A DNA stretch of 64,000 bases from Eleusine coracana subsp. coracana (GCA_032690845.1 CM064420.1:66452707-66516706), one strand, 5' to 3'; numbered from the stretch's first letter, positions 20,525 to 33,200 are shown. Numbers and translations: made by a program. The notes: generated by a model not told the origin, from the letters alone.

Positions 20525-21188
20525 TGATGAGGACATCACAAATGAGCATGTAATTCATGACCATGGAGTGAACCACAAAGCAGCTACACTAATCCAAGGA
20601 CCCATTATACGCAGTCGTGCCAAGAAAATACAACAACAGGTGAACTCACTCCTTAATGAATTTAATTCCAATTTGAATAAAAACTTTATACTACTTAATT
20701 CTTCTACACTTCTTATGATAAGGTTTACACACAAGGAGGGTCTCACTAGACCAACTAGTATGAAGTGCACCAAGGAGGACATGAGTTACATGGAAGCTGA
20801 ACAAACTCTTGACAGCTGACTTTAGAGGCAACTTCCAAGAGTCACATGCACCATACCTTCAATATTCTGCCCATATAATACACATGGCTGGAAAGATAAT
20901 CAAGTCTACTTTCACCTCCAAAAAACGGCTTGTCATTTGGACTTCCCATGAAAGAGTAATGGTCATTTTAGTGGAGACTGTCAGGGAGGCTGATAGTTAC
21001 ACGAGACTTCAAGGAACTGCTGTTTTTACACCTTTCATCTACCCTTTTCTTAGTTGAAACTCCTGAACGTTTCACACCCAACTAGGAGGGATGTTCCTAG
21101 TATAAATAAGTTATGTATCTCAGTCGTTTGCAATAACTTTAATAATAGAAAAGAACCCCCTTTGGTTAGCCGAGTGCTATCAAATTCA

Positions 21189-21242
21189 GAGAGTGATCTT
21201 TACCCCTTTGCTCTTGAGAGTGATCTTTACCCCTTTGCTCTT
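21189..21242. repeat. 27-bp tandem duplication in W LTR
   Basis: Two adjacent copies of a 27-bp unit beginning gagagtgatctttacccc, apparently identical, upstream of the TATA box. Confidence 0.9.
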
Positions 21243-21372
21243 GTGATTTCCCTGGAGATTACATAAGCGATGTTCGATGTCACCCAATTGGTGCTCCTAC
21301 TCCATTTGATTGCAGGTTGTGTTGGTTGGTAACTCAGAGTGTGGTTGGGCGAATCCTCGATTCAGGTTGTCG

Positions 21373-21380
21373 TATAAATA
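21373..21380 (+). promoter_or_regulatory. TATA box of W LTR
   Basis: TATAAATA about 145 nt before the LTR end, with the expected transcribed R-U5 between it and the PBS. Confidence 0.6.
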
Positions 21381-21519
21381 CGATGGTTGACTTCGGGTTG
21401 TTTTCGTCAGGTTGCACTGTTATCCTGGCTGCTTGCAGCTAGTTATCTTGGCTTCTTTTTAAGCTAGTTATCTTGTTCATGATCCTACGTTGTGAAGATC
21501 AGGCCACAGTCTCATCATT

Positions 21520-21532
21520 TGGTATCAAGAGC
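21520..21532 (+). other. Primer-binding site of W (tRNA-Met type, one insertion)
   Basis: TGGTATCAAGAGCC matches TGGTATCAGAGC with one extra A and lies 2 nt after the LTR end. Confidence 0.8.
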
Positions 21533-22456
21533 CGTTGTTGCCACGGTAGGATTTTTTTTACCCTTAGCTACATATATTTGTTATCATCCTATCCACAAAA
21601 GCCGTAAAAAAAAAATATCCAAAGCCCCTTGTTTTGATCTATTATTGTGGTGAGTTTTGTTAAGTCTCAGTCCATTAGAATCTTTATTTAGTTGCTGATG
21701 ATATATGCCTTTGTGTGTCCTTTGTGACTTTTTTGTTTATCTTGCTATAATATGAAAATCTAAAAAAGAAAAACCTATTCATTCCTTTATATAAACTTTG
21801 TTTCTATCTAGCTGCTGGTTGCATTTAGTTATATATAAGTGTGCAAGTGTTATATCTGGTCTTATTTAGTATTGTGACAAAAAAAAGGAAAAAGAGTTAA
21901 AAAAGATAAAAACAAAAAGTTATAGAAAAAAATTTGTTGTTGAGAAAGTTGCAAAAGAAAGGAGAAGGATCAGATTGTTCGTATGCACATGTGCTGAATT
22001 TTCATATCAAGTTGTGTAACCAGTTTGCTATCTTTCTTTGGTGCAATTTTGCTAGGAGATTCATTGTGAACCATCCATCCCTAGTATAATCCTTGTTTGC
22101 ATCAAGTCTGAAAATTCATTTGCGTGTGTGTTGCATCAGTTACATCTTTCATATCTTGTGATCAGCACTAGGCATTGGACTTCTAGTTTGGATTGCTACT
22201 TAATTTAATAACAACTAGAATTTCAGATTGCTCTTTGTGCATCATTCCCTACCAAGCTCCATATAAAAGCCACCATAAATGGAATCGTGTTCGTGTATTT
22301 GCTTAACCATTACTTGTTACCGCCACACATTACTTTTGTAATCTACAGGGAAACTATAAGAGTTTTGGTTGGTAAGATAAGGTGAGCTTGAGAGATTCCA
22401 CATAGTTTCCTTACCCATATATCCTGTTGCTTGTACTCTATTAATTTTTCAAAAAA
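21533..22456. other. W leader, non-coding
   Basis: About 920 nt between PBS and gag without a supported frame; several A-runs and T-rich segments. Long untranslated leaders are usual in this group. Confidence 0.6.
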
Positions 22457-23206
22457 ATGGCTCAACCACCACCAGATCCAGAGGATTGTGTGACATTGGC
22501 ACAATTCAATGAGATGATAGCAAGTTTGGAAGCTACACAACAAAGAAATACACAGGATATTTAGAACCTTATTGCTCAAATTCAGAATCATCGTGGATAG
22601 AATTGAGATCATAGGAATAATCAAGATGATGATTATGAAGCAAGTGATGAGGGGTCTATTACTAGACGTGCAAGACATCCTCAAGAACGAGAAAATAATC
22701 ATGATCATCGACATGAGAGGCCTCATGAACGTGGTTGGGAAAATAGGGATGAAGTTTTTGGTCGAGGTAGAGGAAGAGGACATGCTTTTGATGCTGATTT
22801 TGAAGAATATGAACCTGAAAAAGATGCTCATCACCGACATGCATATAATCAGAACCAAGAGGACATGTTTGGCAAATTAAAATTCAATATGCCTAAGTTT
22901 GATGGAGGATCTGATCCAGAAGCTTATCTCTCATGGGAGCTTAAAGTTGATAAGATTTTTCGCATGCATAATTATTCTGAAGAGAAGAAGTTAGCAATGG
23001 CTTCACTTGAGTTTGATGGCTATGCTCTAATCTGGTGGGAGCAGGTTCTCAATGGCCGAGAAGAGGCAGGGCAAGGTCCTGTTGCAACATGGGCTGAAAT
23101 GAAAAGAGAAATGAGGGCACAATTTGTTGCAAAACATCATCACCGTGATCTCTTTGATAACCTGCAAAATTTGGGGCAAGGAAATCTTTCCGTTGAAGAG
23201 TATTAC
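22457..23206 (+). pseudogene. Chromovirus W gag, truncated
   Basis: Starts MAQPPPDPEDCVTL. Early stops (TAG at 22562-22564 and others to about 22610) break the N-terminal part; the frame is open from about 22862. It then shows the retrotransposon gag core: KLKFNMPKFDGGSDPEAYL, VDKIFRMHNYSEEKK, WWEQVLNGREEAGQG and DNLQNLGQGNLSVEEYY. The zinc knuckle and everything after it is missing, because at 23207 a reverse-orientation LTR starts in mid-codon sequence. The gag core is typical of plant chromoviruses. Confidence 0.85.
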
Positions 23207-25920
23207 TGTCACACCCATTTTAAGAAGCAAAACGGGTGCAGCCATACGTGTGCCAAGGATCAAGTTACACACACATACGGTACATCATCAATGGTAAACA
23301 TAATAAATATCCATATCCTTTAATTATTACATCGTATCTTTATTACAGAAGGACCCGTGGGTCTAAAAGAAAAGTACATACAAGCAGCAGAAATCAACTA
23401 GTGTAGACGTCCCAATCTCCACAGGCATCGACTGGTGGACCATCGCCTAGTACTCGTTTCCTTCATCTCCTTAGTGGCTCCAATCTTCTCCTAGGGCTGA
23501 ACAGCAATGTGGTATAGCAAGGGTGAGTACGTGTCGTACTCAACAAGTGGGGGAAAAGATGACATGGGGCTATAGTCAAGAAAAGGCTTTATAGGGTGGG
23601 TTGCATGAGCTTTTAATTAACCTAAGCATCCTATTTACTACGTGGGGTCATCCCAACCATCATTCCACAAGGTGCTATACTAACCAAGTCCCAACCCATC
23701 CCACCCTTCCAAGCATACCAATCCATACCCAATTAATCTTGTGAGGATTCCAGGCCGCTCTTGACCGTGAGCACGGCTATCATGATAGTTTGATACTCTA
23801 CAGGGTTTGTACCACTTTACTCACAAATCGTGATTCCCTTTGTGCCCGTGGACGCGACCCACATTACACACTTCCTTTGGTGTGTGGCGGGGTTTCACTA
23901 TGAGGCTTTTCCAAAGGGTCTCCCAGTACATGCTAGCCACTAAGGTTCCACTCCCGTCCATAAGTGATAGCCCCTCAACAAGCAGCTCATCACCCCAGGA
24001 GCCCCCTCTTGAGCCATTCAGATACAAGGACAAGCCTCTCTTGACTTCCATTCCCCACTCCATCAAATGCTGCACCGACACTGGGAGAACACCTAATTAC
24101 TAGGCCAAGCCTTACCCATGTCGGTCTTGTGATGGCACTGTTTTCCTGGGTTGTCGCTCCAAGAACCGGTTCCTAGGATCTACAACAAGCCTACCACCAC
24201 CAACCATATGCCCACGACACCACATCTATTCCATCCGGCTTGCATAGATCCCTAAGCCATATTGCTAAATGATTTACCAATCATTTCCCACATGACAATA
24301 TTCATTAATCAAGATTAATATTAACCCCACATCCCATAAGCCATCTAAGCATTATCTACCCACAACCAACCATCCAACTAGTTCGAGGTGACAAGAAAAA
24401 AGGGGTAAAACAATACTAGGAAAACCCTAACAATAGGTTCCCAATCAATTGACACAAGCATGCAATTCTACAGTAACATTTTAATAGGTGCAAGATGCAT
24501 CAAGGACACTTGCCTGCGTCCTGTGCGGGAGGCTTCTCTAACCCTTCAAATTCCTGCTCCTGGAAGTCCTCGTAGGGCGGCCCTTATGTATGCTCGTCTT
24601 TACGTAAAAATATCAACACAAACAATACATACAAAATCAATATACATCCATGCAATAGAGGAAAATCAATATGTTGATGCAATGAATTCAAAGGTTATGC
24701 TCCTATGAGAAATTTAGCGCAAGATTCACCTAATTTGGAGTTATGAGTAAAAAGTTATGCTAGTTTGAAGTTTTAGGGGCAAAAAGGTAAAAACAGGGGC
24801 TTTTAAAGACCTATTTGTAATTTTATAAAATTACAGGGACTAAATTGTAAATTATTAGGACTAAAAAATAATTACTAAAAAGTATAAGGTTGTTTTTGCA
24901 AAATTTTAGGACTTAAACATAATTAATATTAAGTGTAGGGGGCTAAGTGTAAAAAGACAGGGCGAAAATATAATGAAAATTAAGTACAAGGGTGTTTCTG
25001 TAAATTTTTAGGGCTAAAATAATATTTATAAAAATATTAGGTACTAAAATATAATTTAAACTAAACTTCTGGAGAAAATTAGGGTTAAAAACTAATTAGG
25101 TCAAAGAAGAGGGGCTTGGGTGTAAAACTGCCAATTTTCCTGGAATTTAATGAATTCAAAAAAATCCTAAAAGGTGTGGACTGGGTCCATGGGGTCATGG
25201 ACTGGAATTGACTTGCGGTCCATGGTCCACGGTGGACCAGGAGCATACCCCTTCAGGGGTTTCTAATCTCGGCCCTAGGATTTAAAACGGACGGCATCGG
25301 GGGGGAGGGGGGGAGGGGGGGGGTTCCGGTGGTAGGCGGCGGCCGGCGGTGGCTACGTGGCGGGGGCTCGCTGAAGGTTGGCCGGAATGGTGCTCCGGCC
25401 ACCCATTCCTCACCGCGAAGGCATGGGGACGGAGAGGGGAGTGAGGTGATTCTCACCGACGGGTCGCACGGGTGCGGTGGAGGCCGGAAGCGGGTCGGCG
25501 ATAGAGCTCGGCGAGGAAGGTGGTTCCGGCGTTGCGAGCGGGCGGGGAGGAGCGGAATGGGGGCGGCAGAGAAGGGCGGTGCCGGGGGGGGGGGGGGGTT
25601 ATAGGGGGAGAGAGGGAGGGGAGGCGAGCGGGCTCGAGCTCACCGGGGTAATGGCTGGCGGCGACCATTCGGGCGCGGTAACGCGCGATAGTGCACGGTT
25701 AAGGCGCGGGAGTGGGGGAGAAGGGGGGAGCGAAGGGGTGCGACGTGCGCGGGGGTGGTTTTCGGGAGCCGGGGAGGCGGGGGAAAGCGGGATCGGGCGG
25801 GGCCGGTGACGGTTTCCGGCAGCGGGGAGAGAGGGGTGAGAGGAGGGAGACGGCCGGGTGGGGCCGAGCGGTCAGTGAGTGGGGCGGGGCTACTGGGCTG
25901 GTGGGGGAGCTAGGCCGGGG
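23207..25920 (-). repeat. Reverse-orientation LTR of a Tekay/Del-like chromovirus, truncated
   Basis: Begins TGTCACACCC on the plus strand right inside W gag, so the minus strand ends GGGTGTGACA. Read on the minus strand its layout parallels the V LTRs: a C-rich/pyrimidine-rich promoter-proximal part (25920-25290), an AT-rich middle with repeated 'gggctaaa/ggactaaat' words (25130-24720) and an exon-like 3' third. The matching terminus at the other end is missing because LTR X starts at 25921. Long G-rich frames at 25329-25936 are compositional, not genes. Confidence 0.55.
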
Positions 25921-27423
25921 TGTTGACGGCCACTAAGTGCTCATTTTAGCCGTCACATATCTCGATAAATAACAGAGAACTAACATGATCACCACATATA
26001 ATGTTTCAAAATAATGTAGTTCCACTTGTCCTTGGAGTTTTCTTAGTGCTGGAGGAATCATCAATAATATGAGGTGCGTCAAGGGGTAAAAGTGGCAAAG
26101 GATAATCAAAGACTAATTCCTCACCTTGCCACATGGAGAAAGAAGCCCACAAGACAAATACCTGACGAAATCTCCACAAAAGAACCCCACCAACAAGATC
26201 TGGAGGCCCACACTCACCAACCGACCAAGACCCAGGACCAGAGGCGCCACCCTCTGGTCGGCCCACTGGCCCACCACTTGAGTCGGTGGCCTCCACCGAC
26301 CTTCCCCCACCGCCTTGAAGGACTTACCATATTTCGACGTGCCTGGAACCGCCTCAAGGCCCCTATAAAAGGAGGGGTACACCTCCGCTCTCATACACAC
26401 ACCACACACCAATTTACACATACTCCTCTTATATTAGTAGTCCGAGGCAGTGGGAAATAGGCTAGAATAGCTCTCTTAGAGTTCCCAAGTCCCATTGGAG
26501 AGTTGGAGCTAGCTACTCCTCCCCTTCTTTGTAAGACGTTATTCCTTTTCAATAGAATTATCTTCCTCTTATGAATACCTTTATCATGTTCATGAAGTCT
26601 TGTTCATACAAGTATCCTTGTTCTTGCTTAGTAGTATACATGCTAGGGTTTATCGTATTGCCTCTTAGTGCAAGGTTCACATCCCATTTGGGTGCTCTAG
26701 TTGGATATTCTAGACCGACTAGAGTTCTATTCAATGACATAGACATGGTGTCTAGGTTTGCGAGTAGCGTCGAATGTTGTGTCAAACGAACGAGAGGGGG
26801 CCGCGTGGGTAGTGATAGCCCCGTCCAGCATTAGCATCCCTCCATGTTTGGCTACATTCGTAGGGCTCTTGGCGGGAGTCACCTGTGTAACAGGTGTAAG
26901 CCCGTGCTCCCTTCGTACCTTGTTAGCGTGATCTGTAGCCTTAGTACGTGTATATTATGTGCATAAACATAGGATAGGCCAACATGAGTAGGAAGTATAA
27001 TAGGAACTAGAGTTGTTCTTAGTCTTTTCTTTACTAGCCTTGCTACTAGTACAATTGTGAGATAAAACATTAACTGTGTGTGTCAACTACCCAAATATCT
27101 TTATCTATCCTTACCCCTGTGATTTACTATTGTCTATCCTCTCATGATCCATATAGCCTATGAACATATTTAGTAACCTACACTTGGTACTTGCCTTCCC
27201 TTGGGAAAATATAAATGACAACCTTCGGGAATACTCTAAGGTGAAATGCTACAACGGTATACTCCGTGCGCTTGCGGATTATTCTGTAATATTGTGGAGA
27301 TACCTATACCAGATTGGTTGGTATTACTGTTAAGGGAACCTAGTGATGACGTTCAGGAATGCCGCAAGCATTTCTAGCACCATTGCCAGGGATAACTTAC
27401 AGTGATGCTAAGCAACACCAACA
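25921..27423 (+). repeat. 5' LTR of Athila-lineage element X
   Basis: 1503 bp, TGTTGACGGCC ... CACCAACA, followed within 9 nt by a tRNA-Asp-type PBS. A near-full-length second copy without internal sequence lies at 57107-58607, which fixes both ends independently. TATA at 26365-26372, preceded by GGTCGG/CCGACC-type words (about 26225-26300). The long GC-poor 3' half ends in the proximal gag leader. The X 3' LTR is not in the window. Confidence 0.9.
26365..26372 (+). promoter_or_regulatory. TATA box of LTR X
   Basis: TATAAAAG in CCCCTATAAAAGGAGGGG, conserved in the second X LTR at 57544-57551. Confidence 0.75.
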
Positions 27424-27431
27424 AGCATTTC

Positions 27432-27449
27432 TGGCGCCGTTCCGGGGAA
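27432..27449 (+). other. Primer-binding site of X (tRNA-Asp type)
   Basis: TGGCGCCGTTCCGGGGAA lacks one G compared with the TGGCGCCGTTGCCGGGGA form usual in the Athila/Tat branch. Element Y has TGGTGCCGTTGCTGGGGA in the same place. Confidence 0.85.
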
Positions 27450-27664
27450 GGCTAAGCCAAGCAAAGTTACTAAAAATGTTTATGTTATCAAATCATGACT
27501 AATAGGCTATAGTTTTAAGCAGGATAACTTGTCCTGTTTTCATCTTCGTGTGGAAACAGGGGTCATGCATGTCCGGTTTCGACCTGCCATAGAACTTCGT
27601 TGCAGATCCCGAAACGCTCTTGAGGAAAACGTGCTCTCGTGCGAATTCCCCAAGAACCGTTTCC

Positions 27665-29206
27665 ATGACAGACGATCCAGTCATTTCTGCATCATCAAGC
27701 TCAACGCCAATGGCCGAGAAGATGCTTCATGAGTTCTCTGCTCCCTTTGCTGACAATGTGCCTACTGGGCCAACTGTCGCAGTTGGTGATGCAGTGTTCG
27801 AACTCAAGACCGGCATAATCACTATGGTGCAGTCAAGTCCCTTTTGTGGGAAATCCAGCGAGAACGCAAGCGCTCATTTGCAGAATTTCCTTGAGCTGTG
27901 CAACACCTTTACCATAAGGGGAGTCACCCAAGATGCCATCCAACTCCGTCTGTTTCCCTTCCCATTACTAGGAAGGGTGAAACAGAGGTTTTATTCCGTT
28001 CAAGCAAACTCCATAGACACTTGGGAGAAGTGTTCGACGGTGTTCCTCGCTAAATTTTTCCCGATGGGCAAAACCAATGCCCTTCGTGGAAAGATTTCTT
28101 CATTCCAGCAGTCAAGGGATGAGTCAATCCCAGATGCCTGGGAGCGGCTCCAAGAATACATTGCCGCCTGTCCTCATCATGGGATGGACTCATGTTTCAT
28201 CCTACACAATTTCTACAACGGGTTGTCTCCCACATCCCATGCTCATCTTGATGCTACTGCTGGAGGAGCATTCTTCTCACTCACTGCCACAGGAGCTACG
28301 ACACTTATCGAGAAGATGATCTCCAACCAAGGTTGGAATGATGAACCCCAACCGCGCGGAAGAGGCACGCATACAGTGAAAGAAGTGGATATGCTCTCCG
28401 CTAAGATAGACCTCTTCATGAAGAAGATGGACAGCCACGCATCCAACCAAGGAGCTGTCTTTGCCTTAGACTCTCACATGACCTATGAAGTCTGTGGCAA
28501 TGTTGGATATTAGGGAAGTGATTGCCCCGAAACCCGTGAATACGTGTGCTACACCAACAACAACAACGGGTATCGTCCACAAGGAGCTTAAGGGTGGAGT
28601 CAACCTCGACCCTACTACCAAGGAGGTAATAACAATGGCAACTCTAGTAAATTTCGAAATCAACTCTCCTTAAGAGATCTTGTTTTTGGCCAAGCTAAAA
28701 TTAACGAATCTTTGAACAAAAAGCTTGCTGCCAATGATAAAATTTTAGAAAATTTAAACACTAAAATTGATGGTATTTTTTCTACCTTCAAAAATCAAGT
28801 TAGTTTCAATAAAATGATTGAAACTCAATTAGCTCAAATTGCTGCTGTTGTTCCTAGTTTGGAAAATGGGAAAATGCCAGGGCAACCCGAGCTCTTCCAT
28901 GAACATGTTAGTGCGGTGACCACTCGAGGTGGCAAGTCCACTCGAGATCCGCCATATCCTAACCATGCAGGAACTAGCAAGACGAATAGGCAGGAGGAAG
29001 AATCACCAACAGAGGAAGCCTCCAGCAAGGAGGAAGAAAAAGAAGAACAACCAACTCCCCAAAAGTTCATTGACACGAGCTTCTTGCCGTTCCCGCATCG
29101 TCAAAAGAATCCCACGATGGACGAGCAATTTGCTCGTTTTGTTGAAGTCATGCGAAAGGTGCACATCAACATGCCCTTGATTGATGCGATGCAAGTACCC
29201 ACGTAG
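27665..29206 (+). pseudogene. Athila-lineage gag (element X)
   Basis: The likely start is MTDDPVIS at 27665. The gag core follows (FLELCNTFTIRGVTQDAIQLRLFPF, LAKFFPMGKTNALRGKI, DAWERLQEYIAACPHHG). The zinc knuckle near 28480-28530 is destroyed: VCGNVGY-stop-GSDCP has lost the first Cys and the His and carries a TAG at 28511-28513. The frame resumes with a coiled segment (NESLNKKLAANDKILENL) and a Glu-rich linker, reaching QFARFVEVMRKVHINMPLIDAM and a TAG at 29204-29206. Element Y encodes the same domain order. Confidence 0.88.
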
Positions 29207-30016
29207 TCTCGCTATCTCAAGGACATTCTGAACAACAAATGGCCATTGCCCACCACCAAGGTCGTGACTTTGATGGAGGAATGCAGTGCAGCCATACTCA
29301 ATAGGCTGCCAGAGAAAAAGAAAGATCCAGGATGCCCCACCATCAACTGCTCAATTGGGATTCACCACTTCGACCACGCCCTTTGTGATCTAGGGGCAAG
29401 CATGAGCGTCATGCCAAAGTCGGTTTTTGACCGACTCAACTTCACTACGCTCACCCTGATCCCAATGCAACTTTAACTTGCCGACTCATCGGTCCGTTAC
29501 CCGACGGGCATTACAGAAGACATTCCGGTGAAAGTCCGGTACTTCCTCATCCCCGTACACTTCATGGTGCTCGACATGGAGGATGAATAGGAAGCACTCA
29601 TTCTTGGGCGACCATTCCTCAGCACCGCAGAAGCACACATTGATGTTGGCGCCGAAGAAATCCGATTCAACATCAGTGGCAAGGAAGAGTAGTTCAACTT
29701 TCGTCCCAGAAGAGAGCAATGTTCCATGATCAAGATCAAGTACGGGCCGAATGAGAGGAACATCAAGGAAGTCGAAGTGCTACCCCCCAAGAAAGATGAC
29801 CTTGTGAAATTCATGAAGGAACTTCTCATAAGAGAAAATCCTCCAGTCAAGAAGGGGACAAGAACCGCAAGATTGGCAAGGAACCACCCTAACGAATCCA
29901 AGAAGACTGCGACCACACCAACACCAAAACCCAAGACCAAGCAAGTGTGGCGAGTCAAGAAGGTGCAGCCATCCACGTCCACTTCTCCGGGACAAGGCAA
30001 AGCATCATCAAGCTGA
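29207..30016 (+). pseudogene. Athila-lineage aspartic protease (element X)
   Basis: ALCDLGASMSVMPKSVFDRL is the protease active site (D-L-G-A form of the lineage). ALILGRPFLSTAEAHIDV marks the C-terminal part of the fold. Three stops (29474-29476, 29588-29590, 29690-29692) interrupt it; the first and third are most simply CAA/CAG changed to TAA/TAG. A basic tail (ESKKTATTPTPKPKTKQVWR) ends at 30016. No RT, RNase H or integrase follows in X. Confidence 0.85.
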
Positions 30017-30253
30017 AGAAGATGGAGAAAGTCCCGTTCGTTGGACTTTAAAAGATGAACACTCGCCGGGAGGAAAAATCAATACGTATCTCATATTTAA
30101 AATTCCAAATGCATATTTAATTTCTCAATTTTTTGCTCTTCACCATATTTGCATTTGCATGCATCATGTTTAAAATTCTCAAATTTGGTTGCATGACGGG
30201 ATTAATTTCTCGAACCTCTTTGCATTTTTCCAAAAACAAAATCATGTTATTTT
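30017..30253. other. X spacer downstream of protease
   Basis: AT-rich non-coding sequence up to the V LTR insertion at 30254; it resumes at 34167 on the far side of that LTR. Confidence 0.6.
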
Positions 30254-33200
30254 TGTGACATCCCATGTCATAAAATGAAGTTAACTAAACCTAACATCAA
30301 TTAAGGGCTAAGCAAAGTATAATTAATCCATGTGCCAAAGAATAAAAAGAGGAAACCTATTTAATTAAACTCTAGAATATTCAAATATGGATCATTCACA
30401 AACATTACCAAAACCCATGGAAGTACCCCAATATTTTTGCATATTCGGAATGGACACAATACAAGAGAATTTTGAGAATTTTACCAGAATTTTTGGTAAC
30501 AAACTGATACCCTTAAAAATTCCCTCAAAGTCAGAAAAGTATATTTCAGTTCTGGAATTTTCATAATTTATAAAAGGCAATTCAGCTGGTGCACCCAAAA
30601 TCAAAGTTGGAGAACACGTTTTCCTGAGCCCACACAATATTTGGTGTCCAGTTTGGAGCATGACAATGTGGCGAAATTTACCAAACCCGAGTCAGGGTCT
30701 AGAGTCAAAACCGGGTCAAGCCCTTATTTCTCCCCTGGCCACTCCCAACCCAACACCGGGTTGTACCCGGGATCCTGTCGCCACCGCCGATCACTTGTGC
30801 CCCACGCCGGCCACTGCACCGCCAACCCTTGCCCCCCTGTGCTACTGGCCGCATTGAATCCCTCCCGCCAGTGAGCCAACCCCGGACCGACAGCGCGCCC
30901 CCTCCCTCTCTCTCCCTCTCTCACCCGCTCTCGGCCCTTCCTCCTCCGGCTGAATCAAAAAGGGGCGGCAGCAGCACGCCAGCCCCATCGCTCTCTCTCT
31001 CTGCTCGCACGCATCACGCACCTCCCAGGGAACTTCTTCGCCGCACGAAAGCGCCGCTGCACTCTCCTTCCTCTCCCTCTCCGGCAAAACCCGAGCGCCG
31101 CCCTGTTTCTTCCCGCCATGGCCGCCGCCACATAGAGCTTTGCCTAGGCAACTTCTCCCTCCCCCCTTTCTTTGCAAATCAACGTGCAAGGACCACACCC
31201 CACTCCCCTCTGATTCCCTCACTCCCCTGTGCAGTGCTCTCACCGGAATTCGTGAAGCCGGAGTCGCTGCCACCGGGATCCGACCCCCCACTGACGGGAA
31301 CCCACCTCCGGCCTTCCCCCTCGACGAGTTCCTCGATGCCGACCGTCTCCAAACCTCCCTGAAGCTCATCGATCGAACCCCAGCCTGCATCCCCCTCGGC
31401 ACCGTCGCGTGGACCTCACCGGAGCTGCTCCTGCCGCCGCGCGTCATCGCCGGCAATCTCCGGTGAGCCACTCTCCCCTCTGACCCCTCCTCGCAATCCC
31501 CGCGGCATGGAGACCATCCGAGTCGCACGCTAGCCCCGGCCGTGCTGCCGATCGGCCGCTGAGCCGAGCTCGCTGTCACCGGCCGCCGCGCGGGTGCGCG
31601 TGTGCGCCTGGGAAGAATTTGAAATTTGGCCAGTGGCAGATTTGTAAATAGGAGTGAACTTTGAATAAATTTCAAAAATTCAATATCTCGAAAAATAGGA
31701 GGCCTAAAATTGTGAAATCAAGTTTTTTCAACTCCTAAAATCTTACTCTACCAGAAAAACAAGTTCAAGTCCATGTTTGTTCAGTAAATTAATTTAATTA
31801 ATTCATCAAATTTACAACCCTAAATTGCTTAATAAATTCATAAGTAATTATATGTAAATGGTAAATTCATGAAACTTGCTCAGTAATCATGTCATGGCAT
31901 CCCTAAACTTTCTGCAAAAGCACATTTCCATTTTATTGCATATTTTTAGTATTATTGCATAATCTTCATTTTCAGTAATTGAATATATATAAATTATTGG
32001 CTAGGGATTTATTCATGAAATTAGGCATCCCTGTTCCTTATGCACTTGTACACTTATGTAAAATACCATGAAAAACTTGAAGCTACCTAAGTATAAAATT
32101 CTCTGTCAAAATTGATCATTGGTTAAGTAACTAGGAATTTCATCATATAAATGTTACTTCATGTGTATATTTAAGGGAATGTAGGAATAAATTAATTTCT
32201 AGAAGTCCATGGAGAATAACTCAGCTTCACATTATAGTAGAAATTCTCATTTTGCAGTTATATACTTTGGTTCTTAATTAACTATATGAGCTAGAACTAG
32301 TTATGCAATTAAAGTGCCACTTTTATGTATAGTGTTAGTTTGCATATGGTCACCTTAGCTAAGTTACTTAAAATGAACTTTCTGAAATTAGACCCTAGTA
32401 CTACATGGTCATATCATCAGCAGCACATGATGGCATATGATCAACATCTAGGCCATGCTCATGTTAAAGTAGACATACACTAAGATTGTGATAATTAAAA
32501 GTTACATTCTTGTAATTAGAAGTTTTGTCCCCTTCAAATTCAGTGGTTACCATGTCATACTTAAGTATGCAACCATATTCATGAATGAGTGATTGGTTCA
32601 TTACTTTATTTGTTAAGGAAGTACCATGAATCTTCATGCCATGCATTTCATCTTTCATTAAGAAAACTCCATGAAACCTTGTGTATTCCTTAGCATTAAT
32701 GCATGTCCATTCCATATAGGAATCGAGACCGAGGAGATCCCACCGGGCCAGCAAGGAGCTGAAGTGCACTTTAGTGAAGACGCTAACTACGATCACACCC
32801 AAGGCAAGCCCCGGTGAATAACCCATTTTATCATTCGAGTCCTTTTACTTTATCACAAGTAGGAGTATTGTATTGTGCATTAAGTATAGGACTTGGATGA
32901 AACACACTTGCATACTCCAGCAATGACCTATGATTAGTATGTTAGTAAGCCTTTCCGTTAGCAATGCTACGCTTAAACTAGTGGAGTCAACGGCAGGTTA
33001 TAGATTCAACTATGGTTCAATTGGTTGATGAACTTGATAAAATGGAACACCTATCGTTGCAACTCCACGAACAAGTATTGAACCGTACCAAGTGCATACC
33101 TTTAATATGGGAATTGGTAAACCTAGTAACTTGGGCACCGTATTGTTGGACGGCCATACTCATCGATCCAGAGGTGATGTGAACAGCACGGTGGTTGCAC

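Larger units (their letters stand above)
20525..21517 (+). repeat. 5' LTR of chromovirus element W, containing the pol tail
   Basis: Starts TGATGAGGACATCAC and ends ctcatca; the hexamers TGATGA and TCATCA are inverted repeats. A PBS follows at once, fixing this as a 5' LTR. The first 215 nt are open and encode a pol-tail sequence (GPIIRSRAKKIQQQVNSLL) like that found after integrase in chromoviruses of the CRM type. A TATA box lies at 21373-21380. The start closely matches the LTR starts of element Z, so W and Z are related. The left flank is the LINE remnant; the 3' LTR is not in the window. Confidence 0.8.

Noticed and set aside
25253..25936. Several Gly/Arg-rich open frames on the plus strand
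   Set aside because: They result from high GC and few stop codons in the C-rich promoter part of a reverse-orientation LTR; no domain or start context.
30829..31675. Long Pro/Ser/Arg-rich open frames in V LTR 1 and the matching ones in LTR 2 (43148-44194)
   Set aside because: Overlapping frames on both strands of a GC-rich LTR segment with pyrimidine tracts; not conserved in frame between the two LTRs because of indels.
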